From CALJXB01 sp965225935 (GTDB taxonomy: Bacteria; Pseudomonadota; Alphaproteobacteria; Kiloniellales; JAKSDN01): a stretch of 64,000 nt of DNA. The notes under the pieces were generated by a model. That model was not told the origin of the DNA. It saw only the letters and a program-made list of their open reading frames with translations, and made no database searches. The stretch lies in contig CBDDCC010000023.1 of the NCBI GenBank assembly GCA_965225935.1, forward strand, positions 310,001-374,000, given 5' to 3'. Made by a program: the position numbers and the translations under genes. Shown here in pieces: positions 41,333-50,403 of the stretch; position 1 is the first letter of the stretch, and each line of letters starts with the position of its first letter.

Positions 41333-43278
41333 ACCTCGCGAAGGTTCCCGTCCGCGAGGCCAACGAGCGGCTCCGGGCCTACGGCGAGGCGGGCGAGGAC
41401 GTCGAGGTCCTCAATCCCGATGCGCGCCACCACATCGGCGTCGGCCTGACGGCCCCGATCACCGTCAAGGTGCGCGGCTCCGCCGGCTACTTCTGCGCCG
41501 GCCTCACCGACGGCGCCCGCTTCGAGATCGACCACAACGTGGGCTGGGGCCTCGGCGACAACATCTACAACGGCACCGTCATCGTGGGCGGCAATGCCGG
41601 CGCCATCGCCGGGGTCGCCATCCGCGGCGCCGAGATCGTCATCAAGGGCAACATGGGCTCGCGCTCCGGCCAGGTCATGAAGGCCGGCACCCTGCTCTGC
41701 TGCGGCAACGCCAACTTCATGGCCGGCTACATGATGTACGGCGGGCGCATCATCATCCTGGGCCAGTCCGGCGAGCGGGTCGGCGAGGACATGTCGGCGG
41801 GCGACATCTACGTCGCCGGCAAGATCGACTCGCTCGGCTCCGACGCCGAGATGGGCGACATCGCGGCGGAAGAGGTCGACAGCATCCGCGAGTTCCTCGA
41901 CCGCCACGAGATCCCCTTCAAGGGAACCTTCCAGAAGGTCGTCAACGCCGGCAAGCGACTGCGCTACGGCACCGCCGAGCCCCAGGTGCGCTCGATCCCC
42001 TTCTTCAGCTTCTCGGGCGACTGCGACTACTGGAACCCCAAGGTCCAGGAGGACGTCTACGTCAAATCCCAGATCGGCCGCTACAGGGTGCGCGGCTACG
42101 GCGGCGCGCGGGTGCTGCCGCATCTGGCCGACCTCGCCTTCCGCAAGCCGGTGCGCACGTCGGCGATCCCGGCGGACGTGGTTTCCCAAGTGCGCATGAA
42201 GACCGAGATGGGCGGCATCAACGGCGCCGAGCCGCTGAAGCTCTCCATGCCGGTGATGATCGCGCCCATGAGCTACGGCGCGCTCTCGGCCTCGACCAAG
42301 CGGGCCATCGGCATGGCCTCGACACTCGCCGGGATCGCCGAGAACACCGGCGAGGGCGGCATGTCCGACGCCCAGCGCGACGCCGCCGAGCAGCTCGTCT
42401 TCCAGTGCCTGGGCGGGCGCCTGGGCTGGAACATCCACGACATGAAGCGGGCCGACGGCCTGGAGATCTACATCTCCCAGGGCGCCAAGCCCGGCTTCGG
42501 CGGCCAGCTCATGGCCAAGAAGGTGACACCGGAGCTGGCCCGCATCCGCGGCATCCCGTCCGGCATCGACCTGCGCTCGCCGTCGCGTCACCCGGACGTG
42601 CTGGGCGCCGACGACCTGGTCATCAAGGTGCAGGAGTTCCGCGAGGCAACCGGCTACAAGCTGCCGGTCAGCGTGAAGCTGGGCGCCGGGCGCGTGCGCG
42701 ACGACATCAAGATCGCCGTGAAGGACGGCTTCGACTTCATCGAGCTTGACGGCATGCAGGGCTCGACCGGCGCCGGCAGCGCCGAGGTGCTGGAGTACGT
42801 TGGCATCCCAACGCTGGCCGCCATCATCGAGGCGATCGACGCGCTCAAGGAGATCGATGCCCGGGACAAGGTGCAGATCGTCCTCATGGGCGGCCTGCGC
42901 GACGGCATCGACGCGGTGAAGGCGCTCTGCCTCGGTGCCGACGCGGTCGCCTTCGGCACCGCCACCATCATCGCCGGGGGCTGCATCGCCTGCATGCAGT
43001 GCCACGTGGGCCAGTGCGTGACCGGCATCGCCACCCAGGACCCGGAGCACGAGAAGCGCTACAAGCCGAGCCTGGAGGCCCAGAACATCTACCGCTTCCT
43101 CGAGTCCGTGCGCTGGCAGATCGCGGCCGTCACCCGCGCGCTCGGCTACGACGACGTTGAGCGGCTCGGCCTCGGCGACCTGGTGGCCCTGACGCCCGAG
43201 GCGTCGGCCATCACCGGCCTGCCCTACGAGCCGGACCAGCGCGACGAGACCGAGGCCATCGCGATCCAGGCCGGATGA
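41320..43278 (+). CDS. GXGXG-FMN glutamate synthase fusion (MgsB+MgsC in one chain)
   Basis: The 652-residue product joins a GXGXG beta-helix domain (residues about 30-215) to the FMN/Fe-S synthase domain (about 230-640). The first shows IYNGTVIVGGNAGAIAGVAIRGAEIVIKGNMGSRSGQVMKAG. The second shows IAPMSYGALSASTKRAIG, NTGEGGM, GIDLRSPSRHPDVLGADDL, VKLGAGRVRDDIK and ELDGMQGSTGAG. The iron-sulfur motif CIACMQCHVGQCVTGIATQDP has the canonical C-x5-C-x4-C plus one extra Cys. In GltB the order is FMN then GXGXG, so this chain is permuted. Confidence 0.88.
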   Translation: MAQIDLAKVPVREANERLRAYGEAGEDVEVLNPDARHHIGVGLTAPITVKVRGSAGYFCAGLTDGARFEIDHNVGWGLGDNIYNGTVIVGGNAGAIAGVAIRGAEIVIKGNMGSRSGQVMKAGTLLCCGNANFMAGYMMYGGRIIILGQSGERVGEDMSAGDIYVAGKIDSLGSDAEMGDIAAEEVDSIREFLDRHEIPFKGTFQKVVNAGKRLRYGTAEPQVRSIPFFSFSGDCDYWNPKVQEDVYVKSQIGRYRVRGYGGARVLPHLADLAFRKPVRTSAIPADVVSQVRMKTEMGGINGAEPLKLSMPVMIAPMSYGALSASTKRAIGMASTLAGIAENTGEGGMSDAQRDAAEQLVFQCLGGRLGWNIHDMKRADGLEIYISQGAKPGFGGQLMAKKVTPELARIRGIPSGIDLRSPSRHPDVLGADDLVIKVQEFREATGYKLPVSVKLGAGRVRDDIKIAVKDGFDFIELDGMQGSTGAGSAEVLEYVGIPTLAAIIEAIDALKEIDARDKVQIVLMGGLRDGIDAVKALCLGADAVAFGTATIIAGGCIACMQCHVGQCVTGIATQDPEHEKRYKPSLEAQNIYRFLESVRWQIAAVTRALGYDDVERLGLGDLVALTPEASAITGLPYEPDQRDETEAIAIQAG

Positions 43279-43306
43279 CGGCGGGGATGGGGGAAGAGGC
43301 GAGGCG

Positions 43307-45844
43307 ATGAGCGAAGTCTACGATATCGACCGCATCACGGTGCCGGACGCGCCGCCGGACTACGAGGACCACACTCGCGAGGCCAACTACGTGCCGGCGC
43401 CCTGCCAGGTCGCCTGCCCGGTCGGCACTGACGCGCCCTCCTACATCGCCTACATCTGGGAGGAGAGGTGGCCCGAGGCCTTCGAGGCGATCACGGCCAC
43501 CAACCCCTTCAGCTCGATCTGCGGGCGGGTCTGCGACGCGCCTTGCGAGCCGGCCTGCCGCCGGACCCAGTCGGACGGGCCGCTCGCCATCCGCAACCTG
43601 AAGCGGGTGGTGATGGACCAGTTGGGCGAGTCCTACCGCCCGCCGGCCCACGCCATCACTCGCAAGGAGACCGTCGGCATCGTCGGCGCCGGCCCCTCTG
43701 GGCTCACCGCCGCCCACGACCTGGCGGTCGCCGGCCACGAGGTCCACGTCTACGAGATGTCCGACCGCCTGGGCGGCATGATGGTTTGGGGCATCCCGGC
43801 CTTCCGCCTGCCGGTCGGCATCATCCAGCAGGACATCGACCGCCTCTTCGCCAAGTGCCCTGGCATCACCGCGCACCTCGACTGCGCGCTCGGCAAGGAC
43901 GTGACCCTGGAGGAGCTGAAGGCGCGCCACGACGCGGTGCTGGTCACCATCGGCTCCTGGTGGGGCAAGCCCATGAAGATCCCGGGCGAGGACGACCCGC
44001 GGGTGGTCGACGGCGTCTCCTTCCTGCGCCGCGTCAATGCCGGCGAGCGGCCGGAGCTGCCCGAGACCGTGGTGGTGGTGGGCGGTGGCGACGTCGCCAT
44101 GGACGCCTGCCGCGCGGCTCTGCGCATGCCCGGCTGCGAGCGCGTGAAGGTGGTCTACCGCCGCGGCCCCGAGGAGATCCCGGCCCGCCGGGACGAGCTC
44201 GAGGGCGCGCTGAAGGAGGGCATCGAGTTCGTCTACAACACCCGGCAGGTGGAGGTCGTCGAGAAGGGCAACGCGCTTGCGCTCCGCTGCGTCCGGACCG
44301 AGATGGGTGAGCCCGATCCCGAGGACGGCCGGCGCCGGCCGGTCGACGTCGCGGACTCCGAGCACGAGATCGATTGCGGTATGGTGATCGCGGCCGTCGG
44401 CCAGCAGGCCGAGTCCGACCACCTGGCCGAGCGCGGCCTGATGGCCGGCGACCGGGTGAAGGCCGACTTCGCGGGCATGGGCACCAGAGACCCCAAGGTC
44501 TTCGCCGCGGGCGACGGCGCCTTCGGCGGCTCGACCATCGTCATGGCCATGAACCACGGCCAGCGCGCCGCCTACTACATCAAGGCCTTCCTCGACGGCG
44601 TCGAGGACCCTCTGCCCTACCGCACGCCCTACCGTACCCGGCGGGTGCCGGTCGCCCAGGACATCATGTGGGAGCGCTTTCCCCGCCAGGAGCAGGAGTT
44701 CCACGGCGTGGGCGAGGACCCGCCGGCCTTCCCGGAGATCGAGAGCGGCTACGACCTGGAGACCGCCAAGGCCGAGGCGGCTCGCTGCTACCGCTGCGAC
44801 GCTGAGACCGGCTCCAGCGACTACTCGGTGGCGCACCGGGAGGACATCTTCTCCATGGCGCGCACCAACCCGAACGACACGGCGAAGCTCCGCGCCATGC
44901 TGGACCGGCGCCTGCCGCCGCGGGCCAACCCCTTCCCGGAGGACCGGCCGGCCACCCTGGACGACCTGGTGTTCCTGCCGGCAAACCTGTCCCGCCTGGT
45001 GATCGATCCCTACCGGGAGGCCTGCCGGGTCGATACGAACCTGGGCGGCAAGCTGGATCTGGCCTCGCCTTTCCTGGTGACCGGCTTCGACGACGCGCGC
45101 AGCCAGGTCTGGGAGGGCCTGCGCAGGGGCCTGGCCCAAGCCCATTGCGGCTACGTCGGCCGCCGGGACCCGGGCCGCGAGGTCGCCTGGCTGCAGCTTC
45201 TGGTCGACGAGGCCGACACGCCCAGCGCGGAGGCCGCAGGCCTGATCCGGCTCGTCCGCGCCAACGGCGGGGCCGGCGCCGAGGCTCCTGCGCGTCTCCG
45301 CGACGATCAGCTCACCGGCCTGGCGGTCTCATCGCCCGCCCTGCTGGAGGACGCCATCGCACGCGCCTTCGACCAGGGCTGCGACCTGCTGCTGCTGGAC
45401 GGCTCGGGCGGCATCGAAAGCTCCTGGCCGGAGCTGGGCCGGGCGCCCGATCTCTCGATCCTGCGCGACGCCGTCAGGATCCTGCGCGCCATGAAGAAGG
45501 AGGGTCACATCGACCTGGTCTACTTCGGCGGCGCGCGCTCGGGCACCGACGCGGCCAAGCTGATCGCCCAGGGCGCCAGCGCCGTGCTGCTGGGCGTGCC
45601 GGTCGGCCTGGCACTAGGCGGGCGCATCACCGCGGACCAGGCCCTGGAGTTCGCCTCGGACTACAGCGACGAGGACCGCAGCCTCGCCACCGCCAACATC
45701 CTCAAGGCCTCGGTCGGGGAGGCCTCCATGATGGCGCGCTGCACCGGCAAGACCAATCTGCTCAACCTGGAGCCCGAGGACCTGCGCGCCATCACCCTGG
45801 CCTCGGCGGACGCCACCGGGATTCCCCTGGTGGGCAAGCACTGA
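43307..45844 (+). CDS. GltD-like NAD(P)H/FAD/Fe-S flavoprotein fused to a decayed FMN synthase domain
   Basis: The 845-residue product has an N-terminal double [4Fe-4S] region (Cys33, Cys37, Cys72, Cys76, Cys80, Cys84). It then has an FAD fold (IVGAGPSGLTAAHDL, near 125) and an NAD(P) fold (VVVVGGGDVAMDACRAALRMPG), as in the GOGAT small subunit. After about residue 545 it aligns with the cluster 1 FMN subunit (LDDLVFLPANLSRLVIDPYREAC; VYFGGARSGTDAAKLIAQGA; MMARCTGKTNLLNLEPEDL). The FMN-loop MSFGALS, the SGEGGM motif and all Fe-S cysteines of that domain are lost. It likely supplies electrons to the fused synthase upstream. Confidence 0.87.
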   Translation: MSEVYDIDRITVPDAPPDYEDHTREANYVPAPCQVACPVGTDAPSYIAYIWEERWPEAFEAITATNPFSSICGRVCDAPCEPACRRTQSDGPLAIRNLKRVVMDQLGESYRPPAHAITRKETVGIVGAGPSGLTAAHDLAVAGHEVHVYEMSDRLGGMMVWGIPAFRLPVGIIQQDIDRLFAKCPGITAHLDCALGKDVTLEELKARHDAVLVTIGSWWGKPMKIPGEDDPRVVDGVSFLRRVNAGERPELPETVVVVGGGDVAMDACRAALRMPGCERVKVVYRRGPEEIPARRDELEGALKEGIEFVYNTRQVEVVEKGNALALRCVRTEMGEPDPEDGRRRPVDVADSEHEIDCGMVIAAVGQQAESDHLAERGLMAGDRVKADFAGMGTRDPKVFAAGDGAFGGSTIVMAMNHGQRAAYYIKAFLDGVEDPLPYRTPYRTRRVPVAQDIMWERFPRQEQEFHGVGEDPPAFPEIESGYDLETAKAEAARCYRCDAETGSSDYSVAHREDIFSMARTNPNDTAKLRAMLDRRLPPRANPFPEDRPATLDDLVFLPANLSRLVIDPYREACRVDTNLGGKLDLASPFLVTGFDDARSQVWEGLRRGLAQAHCGYVGRRDPGREVAWLQLLVDEADTPSAEAAGLIRLVRANGGAGAEAPARLRDDQLTGLAVSSPALLEDAIARAFDQGCDLLLLDGSGGIESSWPELGRAPDLSILRDAVRILRAMKKEGHIDLVYFGGARSGTDAAKLIAQGASAVLLGVPVGLALGGRITADQALEFASDYSDEDRSLATANILKASVGEASMMARCTGKTNLLNLEPEDLRAITLASADATGIPLVGKH

Positions 45845-45963
45845 GGGCGACGCGCAAACGATTATGCAGTGCGCGCCACGGCGCCCGCATGCTAAGGAAT
45901 GCCGCGCGTTGTCCGGCGCGGCGTGTTTGAGAACGAACGTTTAGGCCTGACAGGGGGGTTCAA

Positions 45964-47304
45964 ATGGCACAGCAAGGCAGGACGCGGTCGCGGGCCGCGG
46001 CGAACGACCTATCCAAGATCGCCAAGGATCGCAAGATCCGCTACTTCCTGATTTCCTTCGTCGATCTCTTCGGCGTGCTGCGCGCCAAGCTGGTGCCGGC
46101 GCGCGCCATCGGCGCCATGCAGAAAGACGGCGCGGGCTTCGCCGGCTTCGCCGCCTGGCTCGACATGACGCCGGCCCACCCGGACATGTTCGCCATTCCC
46201 GACCCCGAGAGCCTGGTGCAGTTGCCCTGGAAGCCCGAGGTGGGCTGGGTCGCGGGCGACCTCTGGATGGACGGCAAGGAGGTGGAGGATTCCCCCCGCG
46301 TCGCCTTGAAGCGCCAGATCGCGCGCGCCGAGAAGGCTGGCTTCCGCCCCAAGACCGGCGTCGAGTGCGAATACTTCCTGACCGACCCCGAGGGCACGGA
46401 CATCTCGGACAGCCGCGACATCCAGGACAAGCCCTGCTACGACCAGTCGGCTCTGATGCGCCGCTATGACGTCATCAGCGAGATCTGCGACGGCATGCTG
46501 GAACTCGGCTGGGGGCCCTACCAGAACGACCACGAGGACGCCAACGGCCAGTTCGAGATGAACTGGGACTTCGACGACGTGCTGAAGACTTCCGACCGGC
46601 ATGTCTTCTTCAAGTTCATGGTCAAGTCGATCGCCGAGAAGCATGGCCTGCGCGCCACCTTCATGCCGAAGCCGTTCCTCAACCTGACCGGCAACGGCTG
46701 CCACACCCACGTCTCCTGGTGGGACAAGGCGGGACGCAAGAACCTGTTCCACGATGCCAAGGACGAGATGGGACTGTCCCAGACTGCCCACTACTTCCTC
46801 GGCGGCGTGCTGGCGACGGCGCCGGACTTCTGCTCGATCTACAATCCGACGGTCAACAGCTACAAGCGCATCAACGCGCCGCGCACCACCTCCGGCGCCA
46901 CCTGGGCGCCCAACACCGTGACCTACGGGGGTAACAACCGCACCCACATGATCCGCATCCCCGACGACGGACGCTTCGAGATCCGCCTGATGGACGGCGC
47001 GGTGAATCCCTATCTCGGCCAGGCGGCCCTCATCGCCGCCGGCCTTCACGGCGTCGACAACAAGCTCGACCCCGGCAAGCGCCTCGACATCGACATGTAC
47101 GCCGAGGCCCACAAGGCCCGCGGCGCCAAGAAGCTGCCGCTCAACCTGCTGGATTCCCTGCGCGCCACCGACAAGAGCAGGGTGGCCCGCGGCGGCCTGG
47201 GGGACGCCGTCGTCGACGCCTACCTGAAGCTCAAGTACGACGAGTGGAATTCCTACGCCCGCTTCCTCAGCCAGTGGGAACGGGACCACACGCTGGACTG
47301 CTGA
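45964..47304 (+). CDS. glnT: Type III glutamine-synthetase-like ligase (GlnT/GmaS type)
   Basis: The 446-residue product has the N-terminus typical of GlnT/GmaS (KIRYFLISFVDLFGVLRAKLVPARAI, PDPESLVQLPWKPEVGWVAGDLW). Catalytic blocks are GVECEYFL, QNDHEDANGQFEMNWDFDDVL, TGNGCHTHVSWW, NSYKRINAP and RIPDDGRFEIRLMDGAVNPYL. Enzymes of this group make glutamine or gamma-glutamyl amides such as gamma-glutamylmethylamide; sequence alone does not decide. It follows the flavoprotein by 119 bp and ends cluster 2. Confidence 0.9.
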   Translation: MAQQGRTRSRAAANDLSKIAKDRKIRYFLISFVDLFGVLRAKLVPARAIGAMQKDGAGFAGFAAWLDMTPAHPDMFAIPDPESLVQLPWKPEVGWVAGDLWMDGKEVEDSPRVALKRQIARAEKAGFRPKTGVECEYFLTDPEGTDISDSRDIQDKPCYDQSALMRRYDVISEICDGMLELGWGPYQNDHEDANGQFEMNWDFDDVLKTSDRHVFFKFMVKSIAEKHGLRATFMPKPFLNLTGNGCHTHVSWWDKAGRKNLFHDAKDEMGLSQTAHYFLGGVLATAPDFCSIYNPTVNSYKRINAPRTTSGATWAPNTVTYGGNNRTHMIRIPDDGRFEIRLMDGAVNPYLGQAALIAAGLHGVDNKLDPGKRLDIDMYAEAHKARGAKKLPLNLLDSLRATDKSRVARGGLGDAVVDAYLKLKYDEWNSYARFLSQWERDHTLDC

Positions 47305-47348
47305 CGATCTGGTGTCGGGGGCGGGCCGCCGGCCGGCCGCCTCCGCGC

Positions 47349-47723
47349 TCAGCCCTTCTGGGCCTCGCGCCAGGCGGCGTAGCCGCCGGCCAGGGTCGCC
47401 ACCTCCGGATAGCCCATGTCGAGGAGGGTCTTGGCGGCGAGCGCCGAGCGGCCGCCGGTGCCGCAGTAGAGCACGACGCGCCGCTCCGGCGTGAGCGCCG
47501 GCTTGTAGGCCGGGGACTCTGGATCGGCGGAGAACTCCAGCATCCCGCGCGGGACGTGCAGCGAGCCGGGAATCTCCCCGTCGCTCGCCCGTTCCTCGCC
47601 CTCGCGCACGTCGACGATCACGACCTCCGGATCGTCGAGGCAGTAGGGCAGGTCCGCGACCGAAACGTTTTCGATCACGGCGTTGGCCTCGGCGAGCATC
47701 GCCTTGAAACCGCGCTTCAGCAT
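47349..47723 (-). CDS. Rhodanese-domain protein
   Basis: The 124-residue single-domain rhodanese has the CDC25-like scaffold EVVIVDVREGEERASDGEIPGSLHVPRGMLEF. The active-site loop is YCGTGGRSALAAKTL, with the catalytic Cys in C-x4-R-S form. Such proteins move sulfane sulfur. ATG 47723 has GGAGGG 8 bp upstream. The C-terminus GYPEVATLAGGYAAWREAQKG is typical. Confidence 0.92.
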   Translation of the reverse strand: MLKRGFKAMLAEANAVIENVSVADLPYCLDDPEVVIVDVREGEERASDGEIPGSLHVPRGMLEFSADPESPAYKPALTPERRVVLYCGTGGRSALAAKTLLDMGYPEVATLAGGYAAWREAQKG

Positions 47724-47888
47724 GCCTGCACCCTCCTCGCGCCCGACGGCCATTCCCGGTGTTCGGCGCGAGGCTAGCCCTCCGCCTTCGCGCCGGTCAT
47801 TGACCTCCATCAAGATTGCACCCGGAGCGGACCGGCCGCAACGGCCAGCGCGCAAAGGGGCGTGTCAGCGGCCGTATCGGCGGCCCCG

Positions 47889-48461
47889 TCACCGGTCGAT
47901 GCCGAAGAACATCTTGCGGAAGTCGCGGAAGCGCTCTTCCCAGTGCGGGAAGGTCCGGTTCAGCTCGCGGGCGCGCAGGAGATCCGCCTGGGCCTCGTTG
48001 TCCCTGCCCAGGAGCCAGTAGACCAGGGCCCGGCTGTCCAGGGTGTAGGGGTCGTCCGGCACCAGGCGCAGGCTCTCGTCGCAGTCGGCAAGCGCCTCTT
48101 CCGGCCGGCGCAGCATGGCGTAGGCCCAGCAGCGGCCGTTGTAGGCATTGGCCTTCTCGGGATTGATCTCGATAGCCCGGCCGTAGTCCGCCACGGCCCC
48201 CTCGAAGTCCTCCAGGAACTGGCGCGAGGTGCCGCGGTTATAGAGCACGATCGCCAGGTTGCCGAGGTTGAGGTCGCCCCACTCGATGCACTGGTTGTAG
48301 AAGCTGATGGCGAGATCGTGCTGGCCGGCCTGCTGGGCGGCGGAGCCGTTGAAGCAGTACTCCAGGTCCTCGACCGCCTCCGCGCGACCGGCACAGGCCG
48401 CCCCGAACAGAAGAGCGAGCGCGAAGGTTCGGGCAATGGCGGGCGGCGGAGCTCGGAACAC
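47889..48461 (-). CDS. Exported TPR-repeat protein
   Basis: The 190-residue product has an N-terminal signal-like segment (ARTFALALLFGAACAGRAEA). Four TPR-like helix pairs follow (SAAQQAGQHDLAISFYNQCIEWG; IVLYNRGTSRQFLEDFEGAVADYGRAIEINPEKANAY; WAYAMLRRPEEALADCDESLRLVPDDPYTL; ALVYWLLGRDNEAQADLLRARELN). The start is uncertain: GTG 48461 is the best codon but lacks a clear ribosome site. It begins 30 bp after the large exported protein gene and is probably cotranscribed. Confidence 0.8.
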   Translation of the reverse strand: MFRAPPPAIARTFALALLFGAACAGRAEAVEDLEYCFNGSAAQQAGQHDLAISFYNQCIEWGDLNLGNLAIVLYNRGTSRQFLEDFEGAVADYGRAIEINPEKANAYNGRCWAYAMLRRPEEALADCDESLRLVPDDPYTLDSRALVYWLLGRDNEAQADLLRARELNRTFPHWEERFRDFRKMFFGIDR

Positions 48462-48491
48462 GGGGGGGAGGCGCGGGAGCTTTGGGAGCGT

Positions 48492-50192
48492 TCAGGGGGC
48501 GCAGGTGATCTCTTGGAAGCCGTCGCAGATGAAGCTGGCGCAGAGCTGTGAGTCGCCCAACGCCAGGGTCGGGAACAGCGAGCCGATGTTCTCGTCGAGC
48601 GTCCAGGACGACGCGCCGCCGGCATAGCCCTTGGCCTCGCACCAAGCGCTGGCGGCGGCCTCGCCGCAGCCTTCCGTTCCGGAGAGGCAGGCGTTGAGAC
48701 GATAGCCCTGCAGCAGCGGGTACTTGAAGGTCTGGCCGACGCTGCCGGCGTCGGGCTCGCTTTCGGGCGCCACCAGGAAGCCGGTCTCGGGTGCGTTGGA
48801 CTCCTCGGGGGCGGACTCCGTCGCCGCATCAGCCAGAGCCGGCGAGGTCTCCAGGGGCTCGAGCGCGGCCTGTTCCCCGGGATCGTCCGGTGTATTCATC
48901 GTTGCGGACACCGCGGCGGGGGCGGCGGCAACCGGATTCTCCGGGTCCGGCGCGGGGACCTTGTCGGACACCACCGCGGCCGGCGGTGTTTCGCTAGCCG
49001 CCTGCGTCCGGCTGGCACGCGCCTCGGACGGGTCGGACCCGTCCTCCGCCACCACCCGGTTGCCGACGATCCAGCCGATGGCCTCCTCTTCGGACGGGTC
49101 CCGGTCCGCCGCCTCGACGGCTTGCGCGGTGGCTTGCCCGGTCGCCTCTGGCTCTTCGGCCGGCGCTTCCGGCTCCGCCGGCGCCTTCATGGCGTCCACA
49201 GCCGCGGCGAGATCCTCCGCCTCTTGGCCGTCTTCGGGGCCGGCCGCCACCTGCGCCGGCGCTGCGGGCGCGCCATCGGAGGGGTTCAGCATGGGATCGT
49301 AGGCGCCCCGCCGGTAGCCGATCATCACCGAGCGGGCCTTGCGGTCGAAGTCCAGCTCCTTGAGCTGGAAACGGCGCGTGCCCTCCTTCACGTCCTCGAA
49401 ATCCACCGAGTCTCCTTCGCAGCCCTCCTGGTCGAACAGGGCCACCTCCAGCTTGTGCTCGACGCCGTCGTAATCCTCCACCAAGTCCCGCGGCGCCATC
49501 AGCAGCAGCTCGCTGGCCGCAGAGAAGTCCAGCATGACCTCGCCCGCGGGACCGTAGGACAGGCCGGTGTCCAGATCGAAGCAGCCGAGCCGATGGGGCG
49601 CCGCCGCCACCGGGATGAAGAGGCGCTTGTAGCCCCGCGCCTTGGTGGGCGAGGCGCAGTCCCAGTTGATGTAGCGCCGGCGCTCGAGCAGCATGGCCCC
49701 CGGCGGCGGCCCGAGGGCGCGCCGGTAGAGGATCAGCGAGGCGATCGTCTGGTCCTTCAGGTTGGCTTCCACCTGGCCGCTCACGCCGGGCTCGGGCACG
49801 GCCGTGGCCCCGTCGGAAAGCCACCAGAGCTCCGGCGCACCGGCCTTGCCCAGCTCGTACTCGCAGGTCTGGTCGACGCTGGAGAAGAAGGGTTCCTCGA
49901 ACAGCAGCACACCGACGTCGGCACCCAGCTTGATGGAGCCGGCCGCCGGCTGGAAGTCGTCGCCGGTGTAGGGCACGGCGAGGAAGGGCTGGTCGGGCTT
50001 GAGCGACCAGTCTCGCGACGGACCGGAGAAGTCCGCGCCCAGGTAGAGGGTGACCTCGGCGGAGCGCGGCTCGGCCGCCCCTGCCGGCGCGGGCACAGCC
50101 GCGCAGCCGAGGAGCAGCGCGACCGCGAACAGACGCCCGGCCGCGCCCAGAGCGTAGCTGAAGGTCCGGTCGATCGGTTGCACCATGTCCAT
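48492..50192 (-). CDS. Large exported protein with crystallin-like N-terminus and Cys-rich C-terminus
   Basis: The product is about 566 residues. A signal sequence contains LLLGC, which could be a lipobox or a Sec site at AGA-AEP. A region like two Greek-key motifs follows (EVTLYLGADFSGPSRDW...SIKLGADVGVLLFEEPFF, residues about 45-100). Next is a folded middle part with FDLDTGLSYGPAGEV, then a 180-residue Ala/Glu/Pro-rich linker. The C-terminal domain (about 80 residues) has regularly placed cysteines (LNACLSGTEGCGEAAASAWCEAKGY...LCASFICDGFQEITC). I know no named family; the crystallin comparison is tentative. ATG 50186 is an alternative start. Confidence 0.75.
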   Translation of the reverse strand: MDMVQPIDRTFSYALGAAGRLFAVALLLGCAAVPAPAGAAEPRSAEVTLYLGADFSGPSRDWSLKPDQPFLAVPYTGDDFQPAAGSIKLGADVGVLLFEEPFFSSVDQTCEYELGKAGAPELWWLSDGATAVPEPGVSGQVEANLKDQTIASLILYRRALGPPPGAMLLERRRYINWDCASPTKARGYKRLFIPVAAAPHRLGCFDLDTGLSYGPAGEVMLDFSAASELLLMAPRDLVEDYDGVEHKLEVALFDQEGCEGDSVDFEDVKEGTRRFQLKELDFDRKARSVMIGYRRGAYDPMLNPSDGAPAAPAQVAAGPEDGQEAEDLAAAVDAMKAPAEPEAPAEEPEATGQATAQAVEAADRDPSEEEAIGWIVGNRVVAEDGSDPSEARASRTQAASETPPAAVVSDKVPAPDPENPVAAAPAAVSATMNTPDDPGEQAALEPLETSPALADAATESAPEESNAPETGFLVAPESEPDAGSVGQTFKYPLLQGYRLNACLSGTEGCGEAAASAWCEAKGYAGGASSWTLDENIGSLFPTLALGDSQLCASFICDGFQEITCAP

Positions 50193-50403
50193 GGTTCTGT
50201 CCGGGGGTTCTGTCCGGCGCGACGACGCGGCGCACATGCTAGCCCGGTTTTCTCACCAGAGTAAGGGTGTCACGGAAGCACAAGGCAGCCCAACTTGCAC
50301 CTGGCGAACTTGCGCGCAGGTCGCCTCGACGCGGTTGGGCGCATACTCACCAGGCCGGCGGCCTCGCTCCTCGCGCTTCCTCGGAAGCCGCGAAGCGGGC
50401 GGC

